DNA of 24,253 nt from Desulfobacterales bacterium (GCA_012974475.1 JAAXQD010000260.1:1-24253); one strand, 5' to 3'. Counted from the stretch's first letter, positions 1 to 9,271 are shown. Notes: generated from the letters alone by a model not told the origin. Translations and numbers: made by a program.

Positions 1-1
1 T

Positions 2-3000
2 AACCGGATCGACCAGTATATCATCGAACTTAAACGTGTTGCACAGTCCAAAAACAGTGCTTCCGAAGATGTTTTAAAGAGGCTCGTAGCGCTTCCCGAT
101 TACAGTCAATTTGTCGAAGCATTCCGAAAAATTCCCCAAAGCCTGGTGGATGAAAGTCCAAAAATCCATTTGGGCAATCAATGGAAACTCATTTTTCTTT
201 TCCATATTATGAACATTTCCGGTTTATCGTTGATCCATGAGGAAGCCTTAAGGGACATCAACAGAACATTGAGTCGGCTCATTGCCCATGAGAGTCACCT
301 GAATATCGAGAGTCTCATTCATAAAACCTTTACCATATTAAAGACCCGAGCCGGAAAGTATCCTGCAACGGCATTGAACTGTATTCTGAATATGGGGAAA
401 GGTGTTTATAAAACCGATGACAGCGATCTTGTAAAATTGTTCATCGATTGCGTCATTGATCTGGGCTTTCAGTCGCCGATGATCGGAGGTGTCGGAAACG
501 ATTGGCAAATAAAGGCCAATCCCACCCATATTCTCAATATAAGGATATGGCTTGAACTTATTGAACTGAACCCCATCTGGTCCACCCGGCTTATTTCCTA
601 CCTTATCATCCATATTTCTATTTGCGGTGTATTCATAAAGGACATCGACCTGTTTCCCCGTGATGTTACCCAATTGTTGAACAGCCGTATCGAACCCGTC
701 TATAATCTGGCCAAACAACTCTGCAGGCTTTTCCCGGTGTATTTCAACGATATCGGGGCCGAGGGGAACCTGAGGGAAATATCCACAAGGATCGATGAAA
801 TATCCCATCGAAGAGATCCTCTGATACATTTTTTAAGGAAACAGAGTCATGTGGAAAGCAGCAACCGGATTATCGATTTTATGAAGGCAACCCTTAAATT
901 CTGGGGAACCAAAGAAAAAGAAATTCTGGAAGCTTTTGTTCCACCGATTATTTACACGGCAATCGAAATAGAGAGCCCCTATGTGGAAGGTGTTCACAAG
1001 GTAATATCGCGGTTTAAAGAAAAAGGGATAGCCTTGCCCGAAGGTCTTCTCAAACTCAGAGACGACGAAATCAAGTCTATTGTTGAAGGGGTTTCAGGCG
1101 TATCAGAGTTAGATATAGAGCGGGTGGAACTTGCCATCGCCTTATATAAACTTTTTGATCAGAAATACAATCTCGATTTTATTGAGATAGACAAGTATAT
1201 TGCCCAACTCCAGGCCGAAGCCTTCCCGGATTTGAACAGGCTGCGGGATGCCTTTAAAGAGCCCGATTTAAATAAAAAAATATACAAACTCCTCGACTAT
1301 CTGGAAGCGCTGAAAAAAATAATACTTTCCGAACAGACCTACGAAATCAAGGAGGACATTTATAAGAAACGGCACATTACCATAGACATCCCTTCCATGT
1401 ACGGCAGTTACCGCGAAAATAAATTTGACTGCCTCGGGCTTGCATTTCGAGTCAAATCTCTGGTGAATGTGCTTTTTGAGGAGTTGGTGGATAAAATTGA
1501 TTTAACCCTCATTACAAAAGCCACTTTTTACCAGATTTACAGCCGGCTGAATCTGTTTTACAAAGCATTGAAACTCGATGGAATCCCGTCGGTGGAAATC
1601 GAGCGCCAGCTGGACATGTTGGCCCAATCCCTTGAAGCCAGACAACTTACTTTTACACAGTATCTTGACATCTTCAAGGGGTTTGCCCTGGCTGTAAGGA
1701 ACATCATCAACGATTATTTTAACAACATTCATGGGGAAAACCTGAGTCATATTCTGTCTCAGATACCTGTAGAGGAGATCCTCCCGAAATACCTCCCGGT
1801 GAGCGGTACCATCGATGGCGAAAAGCTGAAACACAGGGTTTCTGAAGTTTTTTTCCGGGAACGCATCGCGTTTTCATTGGGGCTCCAACAACTGGATCTG
1901 TTCTTAAGCCGAATTCTGAACACCCTCTTTCAACAGTCGAATAAACTCCCCAAGGACAAACTGCATCATCTGCTTCTTTACGATCCAAAACGGGCCATGA
2001 CGTCTATGGATAAAATTCCCAAGAGGGTTTCCGGAATCATTTATCTGGGGAGTAAAGGATTGAATCTCGTTAAACTGAAAAAATTCGGAATGCCGGTACC
2101 TCCCGGTTTTATTATCACAACCGAGGCGTTTCGCTGTAGAGAGATCATAGACGGTTATCCTCCGGCAGAACAAAACTTCAAAGAACAGATTTTGCAGCAG
2201 ATATCCGACATCGAAAAAATAACCGCCAAAAACTTTGGTGATCCCGAAAACCCCTTGCTCTTTTCGGTGCGGAGCGGATCTGCCATTTCACAACCCGGAA
2301 TGATGGATACGTTTCTGAATGTCGGGATGAATGAGGAGATTGCAACAGGCATTGAAAAACAAACCGGGAATGCCTGGTTTGCCTGGGATAGCTATCGCCG
2401 GTTTCTGCAAGGTTACGGCATGGCTTCAGGACTGGAAAGAGATGACTTTGATGCCATCATCAGTGAACTCAAGCGAAGGGCCGGCGTTCCGTTTAAAAGG
2501 GAACTCACCGGCATGCAGATGCGGAAGGTGGCGATGACCTACAAAAAAATGATCATCAACGCCGGGATTGATGTCATCGACGATCCTTTTGAACAGCTTT
2601 ATTTTACGATTAAAAAAGTCTTCGATTCCTGGGAGGGCGCCAAGGCGAGAACCTACCGTAAAATTATGGGGATATCCGATGACTGGGGGACGGCCGCCAC
2701 CGTACAGGAAATGGTTTTCGGGAACATTTCCCTGCAATCGGGAACCGGCGTCTTCTTTACCCATAATCCCAGATGGTCAGAGGACAGCCTGAGGCTTTGG
2801 GGTGATTTTACCATCGGAAATCAAGGTGAGGATGTGGCGTCAGGTCTTGTCAATACACTTCCCATATCGATTATACAGCAGGATATCGAAACGAGGGAAA
2901 CCGATATAACCCTTGAAAGTCATTTCTCCGAGATTTTCAAGGCATTGAAAGAATTGGCCAATGAGTTGATCCACATCAGGGGATGGAGTCCTCAGGAGAT

Positions 3001-3505
3001 GGAGTTTACCTTTGAAAGCCCTCGTGTTGAAGATCTGTACCTGATGCAAACCCGGGACATGACCATCCGTGAACGGAAGAAAGTTTTAAACTTTGACCTT
3101 GACTATATCACGGAAGATAAATTGTTGGGGCATGGTATCGGTGTCAGCGGCGGAGCGATGAGTGGACGGATTGTTTTTGACCTTGAAGAGATCGACCAAT
3201 GGAGAACCGCAGAGCCTGAAACGATTTTGATTCTTGCAAGGAACGATACCGTTCCGGATGATATTCGGGAGATCTATGCCGCCGACGGCCTCCTTACGGC
3301 CCGGGGCGGGGTAACGTCCCATGCCGCTGTCGTAGCGTATCGGCTCGGGAAAACCTGTATTGTGGGATGCGGAAACCTCGTCTGCAACGAAAAGGAAAAA
3401 AGCTGTCGATTCAACGAGGCGCACTTTAAATCCGGAGACTATTTAAGTATTGACGGCAGGGAAGGATCGGTTTATCGGGGTTTGATAAAGGTTCAGGAAT
3501 TATAA
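2..3505 (+). CDS. PPDK/PEP-synthase-like protein (ATP-binding + phosphohistidine domains), 5' end outside window
   Basis: The frame is open from base 2 to the stop at 3505, with no stop in the first 48 codons, so the GTG at 146 is probably internal and the start lies before the window. The first ~670 visible residues are mostly helical and match nothing I recognise. Residues ~675-1010 are the pyruvate phosphate dikinase ATP/pyruvate-binding fold, with GSKGLNLVKLKKFGMPVPPG, SVRSGSAISQPGMMDT, DDWGTAATVQEMVFGN and LMQTRD. Residues ~1040-1160 are the swinging phosphohistidine domain, with the motif GGVTSHAAVVA (catalytic His near residue 1107, codon 3320). Known PPDK and PEP synthase end in a TIM barrel that binds PEP/pyruvate. 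Here the protein stops right after the His domain, so the acceptor site is either in the N-terminal region or in another protein. It precedes the GAPDH gene by 41 bp, which fits central carbon metabolism, but the true substrate is not shown by the sequence. Confidence 0.85.
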   Translation, partial: NRIDQYIIELKRVAQSKNSASEDVLKRLVALPDYSQFVEAFRKIPQSLVDESPKIHLGNQWKLIFLFHIMNISGLSLIHEEALRDINRTLSRLIAHESHLNIESLIHKTFTILKTRAGKYPATALNCILNMGKGVYKTDDSDLVKLFIDCVIDLGFQSPMIGGVGNDWQIKANPTHILNIRIWLELIELNPIWSTRLISYLIIHISICGVFIKDIDLFPRDVTQLLNSRIEPVYNLAKQLCRLFPVYFNDIGAEGNLREISTRIDEISHRRDPLIHFLRKQSHVESSNRIIDFMKATLKFWGTKEKEILEAFVPPIIYTAIEIESPYVEGVHKVISRFKEKGIALPEGLLKLRDDEIKSIVEGVSGVSELDIERVELAIALYKLFDQKYNLDFIEIDKYIAQLQAEAFPDLNRLRDAFKEPDLNKKIYKLLDYLEALKKIILSEQTYEIKEDIYKKRHITIDIPSMYGSYRENKFDCLGLAFRVKSLVNVLFEELVDKIDLTLITKATFYQIYSRLNLFYKALKLDGIPSVEIERQLDMLAQSLEARQLTFTQYLDIFKGFALAVRNIINDYFNNIHGENLSHILSQIPVEEILPKYLPVSGTIDGEKLKHRVSEVFFRERIAFSLGLQQLDLFLSRILNTLFQQSNKLPKDKLHHLLLYDPKRAMTSMDKIPKRVSGIIYLGSKGLNLVKLKKFGMPVPPGFIITTEAFRCREIIDGYPPAEQNFKEQILQQISDIEKITAKNFGDPENPLLFSVRSGSAISQPGMMDTFLNVGMNEEIATGIEKQTGNAWFAWDSYRRFLQGYGMASGLERDDFDAIISELKRRAGVPFKRELTGMQMRKVAMTYKKMIINAGIDVIDDPFEQLYFTIKKVFDSWEGAKARTYRKIMGISDDWGTAATVQEMVFGNISLQSGTGVFFTHNPRWSEDSLRLWGDFTIGNQGEDVASGLVNTLPISIIQQDIETRETDITLESHFSEIFKALKELANELIHIRGWSPQEMEFTFESPRVEDLYLMQTRDMTIRERKKVLNFDLDYITEDKLLGHGIGVSGGAMSGRIVFDLEEIDQWRTAEPETILILARNDTVPDDIREIYAADGLLTARGGVTSHAAVVAYRLGKTCIVGCGNLVCNEKEKSCRFNEAHFKSGDYLSIDGREGSVYRGLIKVQEL

Positions 3506-3546
3506 GAATCGAAAATAACCAGCCCGGAGAGGGGGAGTAAACAAAT

Positions 3547-4803
3547 ATGCAAACTGGAAGCAGTGGTGGATTTAAGCTTGGAATAAACGGGTTCGGAAGA
3601 ATCGGTAAGCTTACACTCTGGCACCATGTGGCGCGGAAATATTTTAGTGAAATTATCATTAATATCGGTCGAAAGGTCGGCACGTCCCTGGAAGACATTG
3701 CCCACTATGCCGAAAGGGATTCAACCTATGGGTCGCTCCATGGGTTCCTGTACGGCCAAGCGTCAGAACCGCTGATCGAAGATCTGGATGAACAAAACGG
3801 CACCATGAACATCGATGGGGTCAAGGTTCGCTTTTTAAGGACGTCCAGAAATCCGGCCGAGTTGAACTGGAAAAAACAGGGTGTAAAACTGGTTGTCGAT
3901 ACCACTGGAAATTTTCTTGATCCCACACTTCCTCCGGATCATCCCAAGGGATCTTTGCGGGGCCATCTTGAGGCCGGTGCCGAAAAAATTATCGTTTCCG
4001 CGCCGTTTAAGATCAAGAATAACGGGATGCCGATGCCCGATGACGTTGTAACCTCGGTAATGGGTGTCAATGACAATGTTTACGATCCCAGACGCCATAT
4101 AATCATCTCCAATGCATCCTGTACCACCACCTGTCTGGCGCATATGATAAAACCGCTTCTCAATGCTTTCGGTCCTAAAAAAATCCTGTCGGCGTCCATG
4201 GCAACGGTTCATGCAGCAACCGGATCGCAGCAGGTTTTGGACAGGCTGCCAAAAACAGGGGCCGTCGATCTCAGGAAAAACAGAAGCATTGTGAATAACA
4301 TTATCCTTACCACCACCGGTGCCGCCAATGCGTTGAGACTGGTTATTCCGGAAATGAAGGATATCGGTTTCATCGCGGAATCGGTGAGAGTTCCCATCTC
4401 CTCAGGGTCTCTGACTATACTGGTGCTGAACCTGCAAGAAGAGCTTTCCGGCGAGCCGATCAGCAGAGAATTGCTCAATGCGGTATACCGGGAGGCTGCA
4501 AACGACGATCCCAAGGGGTATCTCAATTATACCGACAAGCAGAACGTGTCCGGGGATATCATCGGCATGCCGAGGGCTGCAGCGATTATCGAGGGACATG
4601 TGACCCATACCCGAACCGCCGAACTTACCATCGACCTGGAAAAGGTTCCGAACCTGGAAAAAGACACCTTATGTTCGTTAAAGGACGTTATTATCAGAAT
4701 ACCGATAACCCAGGCGGTCATATATGGCTGGTACGATAATGAAAAAGGGAGTTATGTCAACATTCTCGGAGACAGGACGGTTTCCGTGGCCGAGGATATG
4801 TAA
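3547..4803 (+). CDS. Divergent glyceraldehyde-3-phosphate dehydrogenase family protein
   Basis: This 418-aa protein belongs to the GAPDH family, which interconverts glyceraldehyde-3-phosphate and 1,3-bisphosphoglycerate with NAD(P). The N-terminal Rossmann motif INGFGRIGK is at residues 13-21. The nucleophile motif SNASCTTTCLAH has its Cys at residue 192, and the partner His is in ATVHAATGSQQVLD at residue 222. It is about 80 residues longer than the usual ~335, with an insert around LDPTLPPDHPKGSLRG and a longer N-terminal half. Several near-invariant positions differ: SCTTNCLAP is SCTTTCLAH, and YDNEWGYS is YDNEKGSY. A purine-rich SD (GGGGGAG) lies ahead of the ATG. It follows the PPDK-like gene closely and ends at a strong terminator, so the two are probably one transcript. 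It could be a paralogue with a different aldehyde substrate. Confidence 0.85.
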   Translation: MQTGSSGGFKLGINGFGRIGKLTLWHHVARKYFSEIIINIGRKVGTSLEDIAHYAERDSTYGSLHGFLYGQASEPLIEDLDEQNGTMNIDGVKVRFLRTSRNPAELNWKKQGVKLVVDTTGNFLDPTLPPDHPKGSLRGHLEAGAEKIIVSAPFKIKNNGMPMPDDVVTSVMGVNDNVYDPRRHIIISNASCTTTCLAHMIKPLLNAFGPKKILSASMATVHAATGSQQVLDRLPKTGAVDLRKNRSIVNNIILTTTGAANALRLVIPEMKDIGFIAESVRVPISSGSLTILVLNLQEELSGEPISRELLNAVYREAANDDPKGYLNYTDKQNVSGDIIGMPRAAAIIEGHVTHTRTAELTIDLEKVPNLEKDTLCSLKDVIIRIPITQAVIYGWYDNEKGSYVNILGDRTVSVAEDM

Positions 4804-4810
4804 CCGTATC

Positions 4811-4850
4811 AACCCCGGCGCTGCATTAAAACAGCGCCGGGGTTTGTAAA
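4811..4850 (+). terminator. Strong hairpin terminator after the GAPDH gene
   Basis: A perfect 13-bp inverted repeat starts 7 bp after the stop codon. AACCCCGGCGCTG (4811-4823) pairs with CAGCGCCGGGGTT (4832-4844) across an 8-base loop. A short T-rich stretch follows. It separates the carbon-metabolism genes from the qrc operon. Confidence 0.85.
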
Positions 4851-4852
4851 AA

Positions 4853-5134
4853 TATAACAGAGTTATTCATTAGCAATCTCAAAAATGCTTCTAAGGGCCA
4901 CCGGCTGTGTTCCATGCCGCCTCGAGACCTTTAAAAAACGCTTCCTTAAGCATAACCTACTATTTTTGAAACACCTTCAAGTTTTTTGCTGTTTTTCAAC
5001 ATCCGGGTTAAGTTGTTTTCGTACCCAATACCCCTCTAATACAGACACCTTGGTTTTTGTTTTTTTCTTTTTATTCCTTGTTTTTTTGTCCTGCTTCGGG
5101 AATGAATATGGCGCGAATTAAGGAGGATTTTCCC
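4853..5134. other. Gene-free stretch upstream of qrc
   Basis: About 280 bases carry no convincing gene. A 78-codon open frame at 4885 has an unlikely composition (runs of Phe/Leu, many Cys), no clear ribosome site and no recognisable family. The stretch becomes T-rich near 5050-5090. It probably holds regulatory DNA for the qrc operon, but I see no named operator. Confidence 0.5.
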
Positions 5135-5163
5135 TTGACAAAAAAGAGATCTATAGGTACAAA
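5135..5163 (+). promoter_or_regulatory. Candidate sigma-70 promoter for qrc operon
   Basis: TTGACA (5135-5140) and TACAAA (5158-5163) are separated by 17 bases, an ideal spacing, about 75 bp before the qrcA start. The -35 box is consensus and the -10 box is partial. The same TTGACA follows an AGGAGG at 5121-5126 by 8 bases and opens a 31-codon frame ending at 5230, so it could instead be the TTG start of a tiny leader gene. Confidence 0.5.
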
Positions 5164-5240
5164 GCCGTTTGTTCATTTTAATTGTTTTAGAGAGTTAGCC
5201 TGCATCGTGAAATCATCAACCACAGCTTGACGGAGTTTCT

Positions 5241-6044
5241 ATGCATACTTTAGATGATCATGCAAAAGATATTTCTGAAGATGCCGCTGATGAAGCGGGA
5301 CCAGATTTATCCTTGGAAATGAATTTAAAAGAACAAGATACGGGGGCCGGTGGAACCATTATCTTGTTTTTTATTTTGGGGCTATTTGCCAGCCTTGTTG
5401 TGGGATGGATCATTTTCCCCAAACTTCTTTATTCCAATAAAAAACAGCCCATTGACTTTAACCATGTCTTTCATGTCGAAGAAGTCGATAACGGATGCGA
5501 AAGCTGTCATTTTTTTCGGGCAGACGGTACCTTCTCCGGGGCTCCGAAGCTTGCCCAATGCATCGATTGTCATGAAGAGATTCAGGGAATAAGTCCTGAT
5601 GAGATCAAATTTGTAGAGGAGTATGTCTCCAAGGAAAGAGAAGTTCCATGGTTGATATACTCCCGGCAGCCCGATTGCGTTTTCTTTTCCCATGCCGCCC
5701 ATATCAAGGGCGCTCAGATGGACTGTGTTACCTGCCACGGCCATATGGGCGAATCCGAGAGTTTAAAGGTCTATGAGGAGAATCGAATTACAGGCTACAG
5801 CCGGGATATCTGGGGAAAAAGTATCGGCGGATTCAAGAAGAATACCTGGGACCGGATGAAAATGGACGATTGTGCTGAATGTCATCGAGAAAATGCCGCG
5901 AATATTGAAATAACAGATATTCCGACGCCCACCCAAAGACTGATTGATCATATCGTGAACCTGGTTCCTCCGGGTACATCGACCTTTGGCAAGGGCGGCA
6001 GTGTTCAGACAGAGAGAGATCCATGTTTCGCCTGTCATAAATAG
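5241..6044 (+). CDS. qrcA: Qrc complex subunit A, membrane-anchored multihaem cytochrome c
   Basis: This 267-aa protein has one membrane segment at residues ~39-60 and a periplasmic C-terminal part. There are five haem c motifs CXXCH, at residues 86-90, 107-111, 162-166, 211-215 and 262-266. Two FxHxxH motifs (FNHVFH, FSHAAH) supply likely distal His ligands, as in class III cytochromes c. QrcA receives electrons from periplasmic cytochrome c3, itself reduced by hydrogenases and formate dehydrogenases, and passes them towards menaquinone. Characterised QrcA is described as a hexahaem protein; here only five classical motifs are visible, plus a lone Cys146 just before FSHAAH. GGAG at 5232-5235 sets the start. 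The gene order cytochrome, molybdopterin-like, FeS, NrfD-like is diagnostic of Qrc. Confidence 0.93.
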   Translation: MHTLDDHAKDISEDAADEAGPDLSLEMNLKEQDTGAGGTIILFFILGLFASLVVGWIIFPKLLYSNKKQPIDFNHVFHVEEVDNGCESCHFFRADGTFSGAPKLAQCIDCHEEIQGISPDEIKFVEEYVSKEREVPWLIYSRQPDCVFFSHAAHIKGAQMDCVTCHGHMGESESLKVYEENRITGYSRDIWGKSIGGFKKNTWDRMKMDDCAECHRENAANIEITDIPTPTQRLIDHIVNLVPPGTSTFGKGGSVQTERDPCFACHK

Positions 6045-6087
6045 AATCGACTTTTATGAATTTACCAATAGTTAAGGGGTAAAATAG

Positions 6088-8313
6088 ATGAAAATTGGCA
6101 GAAGAGGTTTTTTGTCGTTTGTAATTGGCGGTGCAGCCGGTACAGCCCTTTCACCATTACCATGGAAGATGATGGATGACAGTTCAATATGGACACAAAT
6201 GTGGCCGTGGACGCCGGTGCCGGAAGATGGTGAAGCCAGTTACGTCAATTCTGTCTGTACCCTCTGTTCCGGGCATTGCGGGATTACGGTACGAAAAATC
6301 GATAATCGGGCCGTTAAAATCGAGGGGATGAAAGGGCATCCTGTAAACAATGGCGGTATGTGCCTTCTGGGGCTGTCAGGCCTTCAACTTCTGTATGGGC
6401 CCATGCGGGTCAAGACGCCCTTAAAAAGAACAGGGAAAAGGGGGCAAGGGCAATGGAAAAAAATTTCCTGGAATGATGCGGTTTCAGAAGTCGTAGAAAA
6501 GCTCCGAGACATAAGATCAGAAGGGAATCCCCAAACCGTGGGATTTATCTCGGGTTCCGATCGGGGCACCGTATCCCGACTCTTTGATAGATTTCTCACC
6601 GCCTACGGTTCACCCAATTTTATGCGCATGCCGTCGGTTCGTGATTCCTATGAACTTACCCAATATCTGATGCAGGGCGTTCAGGCTTTGCCCGGCTTCG
6701 ATTTTGAAAACGCCGACTTTATCGTAAGCTTTGGAAGCGGTATCATCGACGGCTGGGGATCACCGGTACGGATGTCCAGAGTCCACAGCGCCTGGCAAAG
6801 TGCCGACGTGAAAGTTATTCAGATAGAGCCGCGTTTGTCCAACACGGCAGCCAAATCAGACAAATGGATCCCCATCAACCCAGGTACCGAAGCGGCTCTG
6901 GCCATGGGCCTGGCCCATGTTATCGTAAAAGAGTCATTGTACGATGCTGCCTTCGTTAAAAATTATGTTGAAGGATTTTTTGATTGGAAAAATCGTGTCA
7001 TTGATAAATACAACCCGGACACCGTAGCATCCATAACCGGGATAGACAGGGGTACCATTGTAGTTCTGGCCCGGGGTTTTGCCAATGCCTCAAAACCGCT
7101 GGCTGTTTGCGGGCGGGGCAATGGAACCACCCCTGTCAGCCTCGATGAATGTATGGCGGTGAATGCGTTAAACGCTCTGGTTGGCAACATCAATAAAAAG
7201 GGCGGTGTTTGGGCCGTTTCCGAACCCAATTATATCAATTGGCCGGAAATTGAAATGGATGCCAAGGCTGCAGCCGGTCTGCAGCATGAACGATTGGATG
7301 GCGCCGGGAGTAAAACCTATCCGTTTACCCGGTATCTGTTGCCCCGACTCCCGGAGACCATCGACTCAGGAGAAAAATTTCCTTTGCAGGCACTCTTTGT
7401 TTCCGGGGCCAATCCTTTGTATACACATCCGGATACCCGAGCTGTCAGGAACGCCTTTGACAAGATTCCCTTGGTGGTCAGTTTTTCTTCTTACATGGAT
7501 GAAACGGCTCAAAATGCCGACCTTATCCTTCCGAACCACGTCTATCTTGAACGCTATGAAGATGTGCCAACGCCGGCAGGTATGATTCAACCGGTTATCG
7601 GCCTCTCAAGACCTGTGGTTGCACCCCAATTCGACACCCGGCATGTGGGAGATGTTGTCATTCAGATGGCCAAAGGGCTGGGCGGCAGCGTCGCAAAAAC
7701 GTTTCCGTGGGACAGCTATGATTCCTGCCTCAAAGAGACCCTGGGCGACCTATGGAATTTTTTAATGGAGGAAGGGTTCTGGTCAAACACCGGGGCGATG
7801 CCTCCGTTCTTTGGAACATCGTATGAAACGGCTTCCGGAAAGTTCGAGCTGATAAACAAGGATACCGGGTCAATTCCCCAATTTAAACCGGTGAGCATCG
7901 AGGGCGACGAAAAGGATTATCCCCTGCTGCTCATCCCCTACGATTCCATCAGACTGGCATGTGGTTTTATAGGGGATCCGCCGTTTGTTATGAAAACGGT
8001 TGAGGATTCCGTCCTCAAAGGCAAGGATGTTTTTGTTGAACTCAATCCAAAAACTGCCAGAAATCAAGGACTGCGTGAAGGCCAGCGGGTCGTGTTGACC
8101 ACACCCAAAGGCAAAGCAGAGGTCAAAGTTCATCTTTTTGAGGGTATTATGCCCGGCCTCGTTGCACTGCCGAGGGGGCTGGGCCATACAGCCTGGGACG
8201 AATACCTGGCAGGCAAGGGGATAAATTTCAATGCGCTCATCGGTCCGGTTGAAGATCCGGATTCCGGTCTGGATGCGGCCTGGGGAATCCGGGCGAAGTT
8301 AGAAAAAGCCTGA
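6088..8313 (+). CDS. qrcB: Qrc complex subunit B, molybdopterin oxidoreductase-family protein
   Basis: The 741-aa product starts with a twin-arginine signal (GRRGFLSF, Arg5-Arg6), so it is exported folded to the periplasm. A [4Fe-4S] motif of the DMSO-reductase family follows: CTLCSGHC at residues 57-64 with the fourth Cys at 92 (GGMCLLG). The catalytic fold then runs to a C-terminal dinucleotide-binding-like beta domain (LNPKTARNQGLREGQRV, near residue 655). In studied Qrc complexes QrcB resembles molybdoenzymes but is reported to lack molybdenum and acts in electron relay and structure. The SD AAGGGG sits 8 bases before the ATG. It lies 43 bp after qrcA and 81 bp before qrcC. On its own it could be taken for a formate dehydrogenase or polysulfide reductase subunit; the neighbours decide for Qrc. 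Confidence 0.93.
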   Translation: MKIGRRGFLSFVIGGAAGTALSPLPWKMMDDSSIWTQMWPWTPVPEDGEASYVNSVCTLCSGHCGITVRKIDNRAVKIEGMKGHPVNNGGMCLLGLSGLQLLYGPMRVKTPLKRTGKRGQGQWKKISWNDAVSEVVEKLRDIRSEGNPQTVGFISGSDRGTVSRLFDRFLTAYGSPNFMRMPSVRDSYELTQYLMQGVQALPGFDFENADFIVSFGSGIIDGWGSPVRMSRVHSAWQSADVKVIQIEPRLSNTAAKSDKWIPINPGTEAALAMGLAHVIVKESLYDAAFVKNYVEGFFDWKNRVIDKYNPDTVASITGIDRGTIVVLARGFANASKPLAVCGRGNGTTPVSLDECMAVNALNALVGNINKKGGVWAVSEPNYINWPEIEMDAKAAAGLQHERLDGAGSKTYPFTRYLLPRLPETIDSGEKFPLQALFVSGANPLYTHPDTRAVRNAFDKIPLVVSFSSYMDETAQNADLILPNHVYLERYEDVPTPAGMIQPVIGLSRPVVAPQFDTRHVGDVVIQMAKGLGGSVAKTFPWDSYDSCLKETLGDLWNFLMEEGFWSNTGAMPPFFGTSYETASGKFELINKDTGSIPQFKPVSIEGDEKDYPLLLIPYDSIRLACGFIGDPPFVMKTVEDSVLKGKDVFVELNPKTARNQGLREGQRVVLTTPKGKAEVKVHLFEGIMPGLVALPRGLGHTAWDEYLAGKGINFNALIGPVEDPDSGLDAAWGIRAKLEKA

Positions 8314-8394
8314 TCGTATTACGGTTGAAGATAGAAGATTTTCTGACGCATCGGACAATCTTCACGTTAATGTTGTCAATCTAAAGAGGTTCTG

Positions 8395-9225
8395 ATGAAA
8401 GAAGGACGTACACACAAGAAATTTCAGAAATTTGGGATGGTCATCGATCTGGATAAATGCACCGGGTGCGGCAGCTGCATGGTGGCTTGTATGGCTGAGA
8501 ACAATGTGCCCTTTAGAAAAGATGAGTCGAACAAACTTCTAAGTATAACATGGATGCGCGTCTATAAATTGACCAACGGAATGCCTTTTCCGAAAATAGA
8601 TGTATGCTACCTTCCCAGACCTTGTATGCAGTGTGAAGGTCAACATGAAGGACATTCACCCTGCGTATCGGTTTGTCCGGCCATCGCAACGGACTACAGC
8701 ATGGAATCCGGGATTGTCAGCCAGATCTATACCCGTTGTTTTGGATGCCGTTACTGTATGGCGTCGTGTCCGTATCATGCCCGCTATTTCAACTGGTGGG
8801 ATCCGATCTGGCCCGACGGCATGGAAAAGTACCTGAGCCCCAACGTATCGCCCCGTATGCGCGGCGTGGTCGAAAAATGCAGTTTCTGCTTTCACCGATA
8901 CCAGCTGGCCAAGGACAGGGCATTTATGGAAGGAAGACCTGAGCTCCAAGAGGATGAATATCAAACGGCATGCACCCAGGCATGCCCTGCCGGCGCAATT
9001 ACCTTCGGAGATCTCAACAATCCGAAGCATACGGTGTCCAAGATGGCCGAACCCGACCCTAAACACAGCGGCCGGCCGAAAAATCCCAATGCATTCCGCT
9101 TGCTGGAGCGGCTGGGCACCAATCCCAAGGTCTATTATCTTTCAAGCCGCGAATGGGTGCGGCGCGCCGGCGATAATTATCTGAAAAACGAAAAAAAAGT
9201 CAAAAAGCCGGTACACCACGGTTAA
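8395..9225 (+). CDS. qrcC: Qrc complex subunit C, four-cluster iron-sulfur protein
   Basis: The 276-aa ferredoxin-like electron-transfer subunit belongs to the DmsB/PsrB/NrfC type. Sixteen Cys fall into four cluster sets: residues 22/25/28/32 (CTGCGSCMVAC), 77/80/90/94, 115/118/121/125 (CFGCRYCMASC) and 162/165/193/197. It has no signal peptide, so it is presumably carried across the membrane by Tat together with QrcB. It should relay electrons between the QrcA/QrcB side and the quinone site of QrcD. AGAGG lies 5 bases before the ATG. The C-terminal tail is lysine-rich. Confidence 0.94.
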   Translation: MKEGRTHKKFQKFGMVIDLDKCTGCGSCMVACMAENNVPFRKDESNKLLSITWMRVYKLTNGMPFPKIDVCYLPRPCMQCEGQHEGHSPCVSVCPAIATDYSMESGIVSQIYTRCFGCRYCMASCPYHARYFNWWDPIWPDGMEKYLSPNVSPRMRGVVEKCSFCFHRYQLAKDRAFMEGRPELQEDEYQTACTQACPAGAITFGDLNNPKHTVSKMAEPDPKHSGRPKNPNAFRLLERLGTNPKVYYLSSREWVRRAGDNYLKNEKKVKKPVHHG

Positions 9226-9271
9226 CGATTAACAGGAACTGAAACTGTATTTATTGAGGAGTACATGACCT

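Noticed and set aside
338..829. 163-codon reverse-strand frame inside the PPDK-like gene
   Set aside because: It is a shadow of a long gene with clear family motifs on the other strand.
4885..5121. 78-codon open frame before qrcA
   Set aside because: It has poor composition (Phe/Leu runs, scattered Cys), no ribosome site and no family match, and it lies in a T-rich intergenic stretch.
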